Origin: Gaertneriomyces semiglobifer
Lineage: Eukaryota > Chytridiomycota > Chytridiomycetes > Spizellomycetales > Spizellomycetaceae
Assembly (NCBI GenBank): GCA_025558075.1
Contig: JAHLKF010000004.1
Coordinates: forward strand, 868,001-932,000
Reading direction: 5' to 3'
Length of the DNA stretch: 64,000 nucleotides
Shown here: piece by piece, positions 45,713 through 56,567 of the stretch
Position numbering within the stretch: the first letter of the stretch is position 1
Layout of the letters: each line of letters starts with the position of its first letter
Notes under the pieces: generated by a model
Told to the model about the DNA's origin: nothing
Seen by the model: only the letters and a program-made list of their open reading frames with translations
Database searches by the model: none
Translations under genes and position numbers: made by a program

Positions 45713-47500
45713 ATGCGACACATTGAGGACCTTGTGGTTTCCTCACCATCGGTAAATAATTCATGTCGAGGAGAATGCGCCAATTGTCCCAGACGGGCGA
45801 CCGCGGTACCAACCAGCGGCGCTGAAGCAGCAGCGCTCATGAAAGACGACGATTGGAAGCCGGTACCACCGCCCCCTCGCGCAGCGTCTAGACCTTATGA
45901 TGTTCTAATTGTCGGGGCTGGCGCTGTCGGATGTTCCATTGCGCGTGAGCTATCAAAATACAAGTTGAGGACACTGGTGCTAGAAAAAGCAGACGACGTT
46001 GCGCAGGGGGCTTCTAAAGCGAATAGCGGGATCGTACACGGTGGTTACGATGAACGGCATGGAACCCTAAAATCGAAAGTAGCCCATCGTGGGAACCTGA
46101 TGTTTGAGCAGTTGGACAAGGAGCTTAACTTTGGCTTCCGCCGAACTGGTGCGCTGGTTCTCTGTTACAGTCCCGAAGAGATTACGGGACTGCGTGAACT
46201 TATGGAGAACGGAGAGAAGAATGGTGTGCGGGACCTGCAGATTTTGAACCGCGAGCAAGTCCGCCAGCGGGAGCCGCATGTTCATCCGGACGTCTATGCA
46301 GCATTATATTGCCCGGGAACTGGAATTACATCGCCTTACGAATACACCATAGCGTTGGCCGAAAATGCTATTACCAACGGCGTGGACATTAAGTTGAAGC
46401 AAGAAGTTATCGATATACAGCGGGCCCAGGACGGCGGTTTTGTCGTGAAGACGGATGCGGGACTGTCCTTTACCGCGAATGTTGTCATCAACTGCGCTGG
46501 CCTGTTCTCAGATCGCATAGCTGCCATGGTTGGTGCGAATTCGTTTTCTATCAGCCCTTGGAAAGGTATGCTCGCACGCATCCATTGGTGCGGTAGCCGG
46601 TTGTTACTGACGTCGACGTAGGTGAATACATCATTCTGAACAAGTCACAAGCGCATCTAGCAAAGCATGTCATATTCCCACTTCCATCACGCGAACGTGG
46701 CAAAGGAATTCTTGTCAGCCAGACCTATGTAAGTGACATCCTCTTTATCCAAAATCCGGAACTGAAGCACAAACCTGTCTATACAGCACGGCAACTTACT
46801 TCTCGGGCCAACCTCTCGCAGCATGCACGAAGCTGCCATGACAAACAAAGAAGTTCTACGCTCCATCATCACGTCCGCCCGACATTCACTCCCAGACTTT
46901 GATGTGGGAGCCGCCATCACTTCTTACACCGGTTTGCGCGCCAAATGCAGTCGCGGGGACTTTGTCATTGAAGAAGCCCCTGATGTGAAAGGATTCATAA
47001 ATGTGGCTGGGATAGATTCACCGGGATTAACCAGCTCTCCCGCTGTTGCCAAATTGGTGGTAGACATCCTAAAGGGAACAGGCGTGGAGTTAGCACCCAA
47101 CAATTCCTTTAATCCATATCGCCCGGCGATTATTATTAGAAAGGGCCCCGATTTTGAAGGTGTGATTGATGATGAGGATCCCACAAAGAACATCATATGC
47201 CGATGTGAACGGGTAACGGAATCTGAGATTGTGGATGCAATACACAGGCCATTGCCCGCTCGCTCAGTAGATGCTGTTAAGAAACGCACACGCGCAGGGA
47301 TGGGGCCATGCCAGGGTAACTTTTGCGAGCCCCGTGTTGTCGAATTGATAGCCAGGGAAACAGGTATACCGGAAGACCTCGTGCCGAGAAGAGGCAGAGG
47401 CACCAGTGTCTTGCCTCATCGAAGGCTTACCCCTGAAGATCGCGAATTGCTCGCTGAATTGTCGAAGGAAACCCCGGCGTCACAAAAGGCCAAACTATGA
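45713..47500 (+). CDS. GlpA-like FAD-dependent oxidoreductase with BFD-type [2Fe-2S] C-terminal domain
   Basis: 557-residue flavoprotein. Exons 45713-46565, 46622-46728 and 46787-47500. The FAD-binding fold starts at residue 63: DVLIVGAGAVGCSIAREL, followed by VLEKADDVAQGASKANSG and GIVHGGY as in the glycerol-3-phosphate dehydrogenase/DAO family; PGTGITSPYEY, VVINCAGLFSDRIA and YHGNLLLGPTS complete the catalytic domain. From residue 455 a BFD-like domain follows with CRCERVTESEIVDAI and GMGPCQGNFC, a Cys-x-Cys ... Cys-x4-Cys set that binds a [2Fe-2S] cluster in bacterial GlpA and related enzymes. This is the bacterial/anaerobic architecture, not the mitochondrial Gut2 type. The 60-residue N-terminal extension carries CRGECANC (residues 18-25). 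Substrate is probably glycerol 3-phosphate or another hydroxy acid; not provable here. Confidence 0.9.
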
Positions 47501-47558
47501 GCGATAATATGTTAAGAGTTTAACTTTAATATAACTATATCACTGACGGTCCGTCTTA

Positions 47559-47564
47559 AATAAA
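47559..47564 (+). terminator. AATAAA polyadenylation-type signal
   Basis: AATAAA 58 bp past the stop of the flavoprotein and 15 bp before the stop codon of the convergent coiled-coil gene, so the two 3' ends must overlap. Confidence 0.5.
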
Positions 47565-47578
47565 TATATCGTTTGGTA

Positions 47579-50048
47579 TCAAACGGGCGCTACAATACTC
47601 TGATCAGAGCGCGATGCTGCCTTCTCTTTAAACGCAGCGGCGACAAGATCTTGGAGGAACGCCGTCGCCGTTTTCGGCTTCTTGTTAACGAAATAGTCGT
47701 TCATCAAAGCGCGCTGGGTAGGTGGCGAGCCTGGGGAACCATCTTCCTTGACTGAGTCCGCGCTTGATGAGGAGGTCGCGCAGTCGGCTTCCGGTGTTGG
47801 AATAGATGTCCGACACTGCGGTGACATATTAATGAGCTGTTCACACGGCTATGAAGGAGGCTACTAGACTTACCAGCACCGAAGGTTGTGCGGACCGGTA
47901 TTCATTCGGTGGGTATGGTGAGATCTCATCTAACCGGTTCATTGATACAATAGTACTATCAGCGAAGCACTGACCATCGACATCTTCAAGATCGGTGAGA
48001 GCTCTGGTAGCTGGCTTCGGACGGCGTCTCACACAAGCACTTTCTACGCTGTTCGCTGGGCCACTCAACGGCGAAGACAACAGAGTAACCAATGGTCGCG
48101 CAGGCGGATGCTTCGCAAGTTCGACGGTTGCAGGCTTGGGTGAATTCTGTCTCTTCGGACTTGGTTCAATGGGATTTGGTATACCATCGCTTTTTCTCTT
48201 CCCTTTTTGTACCTTAGCATCGACCGCTGCCTTGTCCACGGCGGCAAGTGTGAACGTTTGTGCACGCTTATTCGCTGCTAAGAAACGTGCGCGCTTCTCT
48301 TCAATCAGTTGTCGTTCCCTTTCCAACTTCTTTTGCCTGGTACTCTCCAATTCTTGAAGCTGTCTTTGAAGAACGTCTCTCTCCTGTAAGCGAAATATGT
48401 TGACTTTTCCATGAAGGTGTACCAGTGACCATGAAGCACGTACTTACGCGGTCACATCCTAACTTTTTGTGCATCAAGGCTCTTTGCTTGCTCTTCATTG
48501 AGATTGCCGTGAATGAACAGTTGCGGTATAGTCTCATAAATTGATTCCAAAAAGATTTGGCTCTCTCCAAGGTTAGTTCGGAAAAGAGCGGATATACAGC
48601 ATCTGACCCTCCAAGTAAGAAATTTAAACTCTCTAGGGTATTGATGATACTACTGCAGACGTCGACATCATCAACACAGGTTGGTAACAACTTCTGGGCG
48701 TTGGGAACGCAGACCTTTCGAAAAGCGGTTTGTACGGCAGTTTGGGTTTGCCTTACAGCCAGTCGGTAGCGTTCCAAAAGCTCACGACTATGAAACATCT
48801 CTTCAAAATCGAGATCATTGTCACCATCCTCAGAACCTTCGAGCCAGGTCAATATGCCACGGTTGAGTTTACAGTCAATCCTCAGAAGATCGTGAGTAAC
48901 TCCACTTAGTACGGTTTGCAGACAATCAGCGTGTATGGAGGACAACACATCTCCATTACAAAGGGGTATATTTGTAGTTGGCCCAAACCATTGTTCCAAA
49001 ATTTCAACTGCTCGGTTGTCAAGGTCGCTAACGCGACCGTGCGATATAAGGACGGTAGATTCCAAGAAGTTGTTCTTGGATAAGTTAGGCGTTGATTCCT
49101 TGGCGGAACCCGTCGCTGAAGAGGCGCCACGTCCAGACTGAATGTGGCGATCTGGTGCTCCAGTTGATATGGCGTATATAGCCAACGAGCGAAGTCTTTC
49201 CATGATAGTGCTTAAAAAACCCAGTTGAGCACTACTATGTCTTACGTCGTCATTCATGCTTGCTATGCGTCTTTCACAGAAGGCAAGTTTGCTGCGTGCG
49301 TCCCCTTAACGAGAAGGATCATTAGCATGTCGTGGGTGCAAATAATCGGCAGTTGACGTGCTCACATTCAGGATAAGACTGTGGTAAGACTTTCCCCAAA
49401 CGATCCTGCAAGACGTGTCGCCGGAAACCATCCAAGACATGCACATCCAATCTCGTAGATCCACTCTCTAACGTCGTACACATATCATCGCCATTATCAT
49501 CAGCGATGTCATGGTAGGTCAGGTCCACTGCTGAGTCATGAACTGTATCGTTTTCATCATTGTGAAGGTCTCCGGACGTAGTCGGTGAAGGCTTCGGCGC
49601 AGTAACGTGACACTTCAATTGGCCGGACAGCGACAGCGCCAATCTCTTGTCCAGCGGCCATGTGTACTCGGTCCCGTCAATCAAGAAGCATTGGATTGTG
49701 CCCAGATGGAGGTTGAAGTTGCATTCTTGAACAATGGTCATTTTCCAGAAGGCGGGGTCATCCTGCATCGAGCATGCTATTCAATAAACCAGAATCATAG
49801 TCAGAACCAGGATACATCGCGAAAAGTGCTCCCTGGGAATTTCGACACGTACGGCGATGATGACTGAGGGAAGATGCAGAATCGAAAGCGGACGAATCTC
49901 TGCGTAGTGGTTTTCGTTTCCGCCATGTTGCTGCCGTTGCGGTGCTGTTGGCGAGGGTTACGGGACGAGGTGCTGGGGTCTCAATTGTCACAGTGCGTGT
50001 CCGAATAGTGTTTGTACAGGAGCAGAGATAGTAGACCGACACCAGCAT
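47579..50048 (-). CDS. Unrecognised 736-residue protein with a coiled coil
   Basis: Five exons keep one frame: 49853-50048, 49366-49776, 48448-49304, 47874-48383 and 47579-47815; introns 76, 61, 64 and 58 nt. The start is the first in-frame ATG (50048). I do not recognise the family. Residues about 70-120 hold a compact hydrophobic stretch, MTIVQECNFNLHLGTIQ followed by TEYTWPLDKRLALSLSGQ, that may be a small beta domain. Residues 205-480 are mainly helical (FLSTIMERLRSLAIYAI; LLERYRLAVRQTQTAVQ). Residues 489-525 form a strongly charged coiled coil (RQLQELESTRQKKLERERQ). The end is Ser/Pro/Lys-rich with KRKSDGIP and a final QRALMNDYF segment. A nuclear or cytoskeletal role is possible but only a guess. 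It diverges from TMEM135. Confidence 0.75.
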
Positions 50049-50659
50049 CCTGCGTTCGGTTCCCCAGCGCAACTCACAAGCAACTTCCTCTTTATACCCT
50101 CCTCCCGCCTTTTGCCGTTGCTGGTTGTGGATCTACGGGACAATGAAATTTGCGTCCAAAAACGTTGCGCTATGTCCGCCCAAAGGTTCAACACGCTTCC
50201 CGTCGTCGGGAAGAACGGATATTTACGTGTCGCAGGACTTGATCCTTTGTTTCTGGCGATGACGGTGACATCTGCGGTATTTTAGATCATGTTCTCCGTC
50301 TTGAGACTGCAATTGTCCGACGGCGGGGCTCCAACCTGCAACGAACGACGATAATACCGGGTGAATTGTTGGAAGCCCCCCCCACAGCACAACAACAGAG
50401 CCTCGTACAACGCATTGGCAATATTCTTCCCGCCCTTGAAATATACTTGTTATTCTTGTGTCGTCGGCGTAACCACGACCCACATGCGGACGTTGTGATC
50501 TTGAGCACGCAGGCAAAACCTGATTAGCCGAATTCCTCCTGCTACCCCACAGCATCTTTGTTTGTGTCGGCAAACCTTGCATCCAAAGGTATTTAAGCCG
50601 GCTGCGTGTCGGTATAAGTCCCAGTCTGCAACGGCTAAGGAAAACCCATACTTTGCACC
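50049..50659. other. Divergent intergenic region (coiled-coil protein / TMEM135)
   Basis: 600 bp shared upstream region; open frames on the minus strand (50223-50582 and others) overlap each other and show no motif. No RNA gene or repeat seen. Confidence 0.45.
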
Positions 50660-52409
50660 ATGTCCCATAGAAGACGATCTTTGCCCGGACTCACAAACAG
50701 CCCAATCACTCCACCAGGTACTCCACCCATCGTTATGTCCGACGGTCTACATAAAGCGGCAGAGGCCACCGCTCATGCGGCCATCGCCCCGCTGAAAGCT
50801 GCCAAGGAAGGAGAACTCGCTGAACTCAGTACGAGCGGAGACGGAATAGCGCTGGCACCTCAAAAAAAGGCAGGAGAAAAACCATCAAAGATCCCACAAC
50901 CGATTGTGCCGCCCAGATGGAAGTCGGTTCATCATATCATCATACATGCAGCGAGAGGCGGATTGAGATCGTTCTTGCTGGCATTTGCTATGCGCGGAGG
51001 CATCTCGTTCCTCATCAAGCTTGTTCGAGTGGTGTCTGGGAGGTGCGTATATGCAAGCATTGATGAACGCCAACAAAAAGGCAAGCGGTTCTGAACATCT
51101 TGCTCTCAGATTGCCTTTTATTCGCGCACTACAAGCGTTTTTCGCTCCTGAATGCAAGCGCTTCGGCTTAATGGTCGGCTCATTCTCAGTCCTTTGGAAA
51201 CTCCTGAGCAACCTCATATTTTACTATCGGGGTCAACAATCTAAGTGGAATGGCGCTATTGCTGGCGCGATTGCGGGAGGGGTGGCCATTCTGTTTGAAG
51301 AAAAAGAGACGAGGTTGGGTATCGCACAACAGTTTTTTGTACGCTCGATGCAAGCCGGATACAACGCTTTGAAAGCGCGGAATAAGGTCTACTTGCCCTA
51401 TGGTGATTCACTGCTGTTCATGATTGCATGTGGTTCCATCATGTACGCGTATATCATGCAGCCAGATACGATCCCGCGAGAGTGTAAGTAGCCTTAGATG
51501 CTCTCCGCGCTTGAGAATGTGGTAAGCTAAACAACAGTGCCTTGCTGCAGATTACTCTTGGATGGTGAAAACCGCCAACGTCCCGGCGCCTGTTCTCGAT
51601 CTCAATCGCACAAACTACCGGGCACGCGAATTAGGCAACCTTGCCGTTGATCCCAACCATGTCCTAGATATCATCAGAAACAACAAGGCTGGATACCATC
51701 CCGAAGTCCTTGACAAAGCGCTCAACTACTTGCAGGCTCGCGGCAACACAATGCCGCTCGTCCCATGCAGCGTCTTACATCCAACACATCCGACGTGTAC
51801 TCGCTACAACGCACACCTTTTCAAAAAGGTGTTCATGACCATCTTACCGGTCTACGGTGCTTTGAACTTTGTCCCCATGGTGCTGCTGAAAGGCAAAAGT
51901 CTGATTCAAAACCCCGCGCTGTTAGCTCGTCGAGGAGCATTCAACACCATCCGATCGTCCCTTTTCCTTGCAGTCTACGTTTTTATTTACATGGTGGGGA
52001 TCTGTACACAGCGAAGCTTTGGCGCCTTGGACCTCCCAGACTACCTATCATTTTTCAAACGGGACCATAAGCTTTGGTATTACATCCTGGGACTTGCCTG
52101 TTCGTCATCCATCTTCATCGAGCATAAAAGTCGACGAAGCGAGTTGGCAATGTACGTTTTGCCCAAAGGACTACAAAGTCTCTGGATGGTCTTTCACCGA
52201 AGAGGACAGATTTTCCGCATACCCAACTTTGAAGTCTACATGGCGAGTGCGGCAACTGGCATTTTAATGGTACGTGAAAAAGCCTGAACTGTATGTGGTA
52301 TCACCATGCCCTAACAATCCCCTTTGAACAGAGCGTGTATCAAACTGAACCGCAACATATGAGCTCGCTGCTATTCAAAGTGATGGAGAAAGTCATGGGT
52401 CGATACTAA
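50660..52409 (+). CDS. TMEM135-family membrane protein
   Basis: Multi-pass protein of 517 residues, homologous to TMEM135, which sits on peroxisomes and mitochondria and affects lipid handling and mitochondrial fission in animals. Exons 50660-51042, 51110-51483, 51551-52269, 52332-52409; introns 67, 67 and 62 nt. A disordered Pro/Ala-rich N-terminus of about 90 residues precedes hydrophobic segments: RSFLLAFAMRGGISFLIKL, RFGLMVGSFSVLWKLLSNLI, NGAIAGAIAGGVAILFEEKE, DSLLFMIACGSIMYAYIM. The diagnostic C-terminal half has PLVPCSVLHPTHPTCTRYN, LLARRGAFNTIRSSLFLAVY, SSIFIEHKSRRSELAMYVLP and IPNFEVYMASAATGILM. The HP-x-x-P-x-C motif and the glycine-rich Tim17-like stretch agree with the family. Confidence 0.93.
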
Positions 52410-52725
52410 TCACTGATCGGACGTTGACCGTCCCATTCGCCGCGGTGGTTCCCCAACAATGTTCGTGATAAGAATTTAATTTGAATGAGTTAATGTTATT
52501 TTTGTTCCTTGGGTTACGCGTTCCCTATTGTGCGAGATCCATCCATGTTCCGACCAAATTGTCATCACCTGGCCTCCTCTATTCGTAAATTTTATCCGAC
52601 GCCGCAGGTGGGGGTATGGTCTGGATGCATAAAGGGGCATGTTCTCGCACCTCGGACCCGGTGGTTTGTATAAGGACGATCGCTCTGCAGGGGAATTTTC
52701 GATAGAAGCATAGCAGCAGAGAAGG
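52410..52725. other. Intergenic region with no gene seen
   Basis: 315 bp between TMEM135 and the seven-helix protein, both on plus; contains a Rho-like mix of T runs (TTATTTTTGTTCC at about 52495) that may belong to the TMEM135 3' end. Confidence 0.4.
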
Positions 52726-53884
52726 ATGTCAATCCCGGCACAATGCCTTTCAGCGTTCGGCGATGCAGCATGTCTGGCTGTGATGAATGCACAATGTGAA
52801 AGCGTTATTCAAGATACCTACCTTCCTCAATTTAAACAAACTGCGCTAGAGGAATGCCAAACGTACATCACTCAATCCGTCGTCCCACAAGCCACAGCCG
52901 AGTGCACTAAGCAAGTGGACGAGTACGCGTTGAACTGGGGCCCGCCAGCAGTGATCATCGGCGCATGCTGGCCCTTGGTGTTCATGGCGTTTGCGATCGC
53001 AACCTGGAGACTATGGAAGAAGCCCAACATCCGAGCCATACTATTGATGTGTGCGGTGGTGATCAGTATTGCGGATCTGTCCAACCTAACACGCGGCAAG
53101 ACGATCACGCCAAGCAGTTACTTGCTGGTGGAGACAAACAAGAAGTATGCGATCCCGCTTGTAACTATACCGAATCTGCGGTCGTTTTTCTTGTTGAGTG
53201 CTGCGTCATTTCGCATTGCCATTGTGTATCCGAGCCGGACAACCAGGACGGCGGTCATTGCTGGATGTCATGTAATTGCGGTTGCTGGCACAGTGGCCGC
53301 GCTTGCGATAGGGATTCGAGATTTGCAATCTAGTGAGTACAGGGAGGTATACACATCATTTTGGGTGTGTTCGCTGATTACACCGGTCACCTACGTGGTT
53401 GTTGGAGGCGGGATCTTCACAAGCACGGTACGTTTGCAATATTGTTTAGGTTTGGCTGGTTGCACCATGAGACTTACACATAAAATGTTTGCAGATTTAT
53501 AAGACCATAAGAAGCGTGAAACGAGTCTCCTCGGGAGGGTTGGACTATCTCGCCACGGCCAGCAATGTGCTTAGCATGATCACATTTGTATCTGCCCTCG
53601 TCGCCGTGATACTTCCTTTTATCATCTTCATTGGAGACAGCTATTACGTGTCAAACGTCATGTCACTGATGTCGACAATTTGGCTTTTGGCGGAGAACAG
53701 TTTTGAACTGCTGGTGTTGTTACAGAAGGCCGCGGCCGTTACGGCACAGCGGTCTTCCAGAAACCGGTCAAAAGGAGATGGCTTGGTGGGGGCTTCCACG
53801 TCATCCTTGCGAGGTGCTACAAGGGGAGATCTGATGAATGTAAAGCAAGTGAACGCGGTGCAAACTGGTTCCAGTGGAAGATAG
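52726..53884 (+). CDS. Orphan seven-transmembrane receptor-like protein
   Basis: 363 residues from exons 52726-53427 and 53495-53884 (67-nt intron). The first 70 residues have no signal peptide but contain five cysteines (CLSAFGDAACLAV, CESVIQDTY, ECQTYITQ, ECTKQVD), which suggests a disulfide-linked outer domain. Seven hydrophobic helices follow near residues 77-99, 105-120, 143-165, 172-195, 205-230, 265-295 and 300-325. The order helix 1 - basic WRLWKKP loop - helix 2 and the Ser/Arg/Gly-rich cytosolic tail fit a G-protein-coupled-receptor topology. No family motif (rhodopsin DRY, Ste2, Ste3, glutamate, cAMP receptor) is recognisable. Similar orphan receptors are common in zoosporic fungi. 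Ligand unknown. Confidence 0.75.
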
Positions 53885-54653
53885 CTCAGCGTTTGTTCGT
53901 GTTTTCGTGTCGGTCGGAGTGTATTATGTAATAGATGGAATCAATAAGACCATGGTCTTTCGGCGAAGTGAGCGAGTGAGGCTGAGTCAACCCTCTTCAA
54001 TCCTTTGAGTAAGTGCCAAGTCACTCCAAGTCTAAGGAGGCGGTGTGCGCGGAGGCATTCAAATTCAAATAATGATGTGCATTATCAAGCGTCATATCAT
54101 TCCTTCCTCTAATCGATACGGCTCTGATTGATATCAGCGTCCACCGCGCGGCCACATGCCAAAAGGAGGCATTTCAGTGGCGGCTTTTTCCCACTGCGCC
54201 GAGCGAGCGTCAAAGTGATACGCGGGGGAACTACTGTCAATCGAGCAAAGGCCAAGGCAAAAGGAGGCGAGAAAGCCATCATCCAACAGCAGCAGCAGCA
54301 GCAAGCAACAGTTAACAGCCCGTCGTGAACAATATCAAGAACCCGGGCTTGCCAGAGTAAAAATTCAATACCGGACCGAGCAGAATCGGAGCGTATGTTT
54401 TCCCTTGTTAAGTCCGCTTGCTGAGTAGAATTGATCGCTCCACACTCTCCACGCACGACTCAATCCACGACTGCAGACGCAACTTGCTGCAGCCCATTTT
54501 GGACACTTTTGGGAAGGAATGTCGATGGGCGTTACTTAATAGCGAGGCGCATTTTGGATATTCCCGTCATTTGTTATATAATCTGGACATTTTTGTATTA
54601 CCTCTTTTTACTCTACCTACTACGAGACCGAGAACCACATTGTCATTTACAAG
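53885..54653. other. Intergenic region containing a short CAG repeat
   Basis: 770 bp upstream of the USP-like gene. Includes (CAG)5 with nearby CAA units at about 54288-54312, likely in the transcribed leader. A 66-codon and a 114-codon frame overlap here and into the next gene's leader; neither has a recognisable motif. Confidence 0.45.
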
Positions 54654-55865
54654 ATGGAACTTCGACCAGCAAGAGAGGCACGGGTGGCAAAGGCTGTATC
54701 CTTTGCTATCCCAGAAGTCATCATTCATCCCCCGGAAGAGGATATGGACGAGCCATGCATAAGTTATGCTCCTAACGCGTAAGTTACTCTTTGACACTCC
54801 ACTGCGCAGCGGTCCCAAGACCTCAAATGCTCACTTGGTATTCTAAACAGATCGCTCCCGGGCCTTCCAAACCCTAACCGGACGAAGCCAACCTCCGCCT
54901 TGAATGCCTTTCTACAACTTTTCACCTCCCTTCCCGAACTTAACGAGGAACTGCCCGTAGCTGCAAAGATACCAGTCGTCAACGACTTTGTGCAGATGGT
55001 ACGTTCACTCCAATGTGACGGAGATGAAGATGAATCCCGCGTCGCACCTGCAGATGTGGTCCAACTGGACTGGTGGAGAGACGCTTGCGGTTTACCAGCC
55101 GACGATCAACCACACGCCAAACACCTTCTCTTATCAAACATTCGGGACACAATTCGGCCATTATTGGAAAATGTCCTCAAACAGACACGGTTCGGGAAAC
55201 GCTTCGAACTCGGGCTAGTGGACACATCACCACAACGCCGCCGTCCGAAAGGCCGTACTGACAGCGCCTTGGATGTCCTAGACGACGACGAGGACGACGA
55301 CATACATAAACATGAAACTGATTACACACTGACGATTTCCCTCGACCAGTACGGGGAGCATGAAACGATTGCTCTTCTCACACTGCTCAACAATCATCTT
55401 GGCCATGCACGCCCTTCATTTTATTTCGGAGGCGCATTTACACATCGCTCCATTTTGGGCGCCAACCACCAGTTCCAGTCCCCCATGGCGTCTCCTAATG
55501 CTTTATCCGAACCACCGCGTCAAATGAAGTTCACACGACTCCCACACTACCTACTTGTGCATTTCCACCGGCCTCCGTGCTCCGATGTATCGTATCATGC
55601 TCCTACCGTCGAGATTCCGTCGGAACTGGATTTGGGATTCTACCTTGCCAATCGCCAATTAGATCAACCAACATTCTACCGTTTGCATGGCTTTGTCACT
55701 CAGACAGAGGGACACTTTATCACATACACGCGGTTACGGGATGGATTCCGGTGGTTCAAGTGCGCAGACGAGGTGGTGAAGGAAGTTGAACTGGGGTCGA
55801 GAATAGAAAGCAAGGGCGTCATGCTAGTCGTCTATCGTTTGCAGGAGAAGCATGGACGGAGGTAG
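54654..55865 (+). CDS. USP-fold ubiquitin hydrolase lacking the catalytic cysteine (predicted pseudoenzyme)
   Basis: 379 residues from exons 54654-54778 and 54851-55865 (72-nt intron, GTAAGT...AAACAG). The last 100 residues fit the C-terminal half of a ubiquitin-specific protease: LPHYLLVHFHRPP, the His box GHFITYTRL with His near 330, and RWFKCADEVV with the Asp near 348. The N-terminal Cys box should read Gly-Leu-x-Asn-x-Gly-x-Thr-Cys-Tyr. Here residues 46-64 read GLPNPNRTKPTSALNAFLQ, so Lys54 sits where the nucleophile should be. The Leu-Gln and following LFTSLPELNEELPV still look USP-like. The fold is small, with a disordered acidic insert (DDDEDDD, about 205). Ubiquitin binding without cleavage is the likely role; an intact catalytic partner elsewhere is possible. 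The splice junction was checked in all frames and no Cys is recovered. Confidence 0.8.
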
Positions 55866-56567
55866 CACACTTCTTGTTTTTGGATCTATTTCAGTTATAG
55901 GATACTTTTTCTTCATCATACATTGTAATGTCCAACTCATAATAGCACACGCATCATTTTTGACTGCCGTAATGTCCTATTGGGTTTCCAGCAAGTGTGT
56001 CTTTTATTTCTCGAGTGTGTCCGAAAAAAATTGTGGCAACGTCCGTGGGAATGTGGGGAATTCCGCAATTATCATTCGTATTGAGATCTGGCGTCGTCCA
56101 GCTCGAAGTGGTCAGTAGATCCTCATGCCCAGGTCAATAGTAACCGCAGGTTGATGATAACCGCATGAGAGTTCTTCCACTTGTTGGGGTTGTGTAGGCG
56201 TGTCCGAAGTCGGTACCGACCAGCTCGTATTGAGTTATGGAGGGCTTTCGCACTTGACAACGGTGTTCGTCCAGCTCGAAATGGTCAGTAGACCCTCACG
56301 CCCAGGTCAATAGTAACCGCATGAGAGTTCTTCCACTTGTTGGAGTTGTGTAAGCGTATGGGAAGTCAGGACCGAGCGTCTGTCGCAGATGATGGAATCG
56401 TTATGGGCGTGATCAACGCTGTTCGGCCTCTGGTGTAGTCGGGTAGTCGAACGGGACAGGTTCTCATGACAGCCACCGGCTTCCATCTTGTCAATTCGAC
56501 TTGCATGCGTACCGCTCAAGTGTGTTCCATCCAAGCTCAACAACAAACAGAGGGCGTCCGCCGCCAA
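55866..56567. other. Non-coding stretch with a direct repeat
   Basis: No supported gene. The main feature is the imperfect direct repeat at 56094-56211 and 56268-56368 (separate entry). Frames on both strands up to 88 codons have no motif. Confidence 0.5.
56094..56368. repeat. Imperfect direct repeat, two ~100-118 bp copies
   Basis: Copy A (56094-56211) and copy B (56268-56368) are nearly identical over CGTCCAGCTCGAA...TGGTCAGTAGA...CCCAGGTCAATAGTAACCGCA...TGAGAGTTCTTCCACTTGTTGG...GTTGTGTA. Copy A carries about 16 extra bases that duplicate TAACCGCA around GGTTGATGA. No terminal inverted repeats or coding frame, so I cannot link it to a transposon. Confidence 0.85.

Noticed and set aside
47579..47815. 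Q-x-x-M-x-x-Y-F type PCNA box near the end of the coiled-coil protein (QRALMNDYF)
   Set aside because: The spacing between Gln and the aromatic pair is one residue too long for a PIP box.
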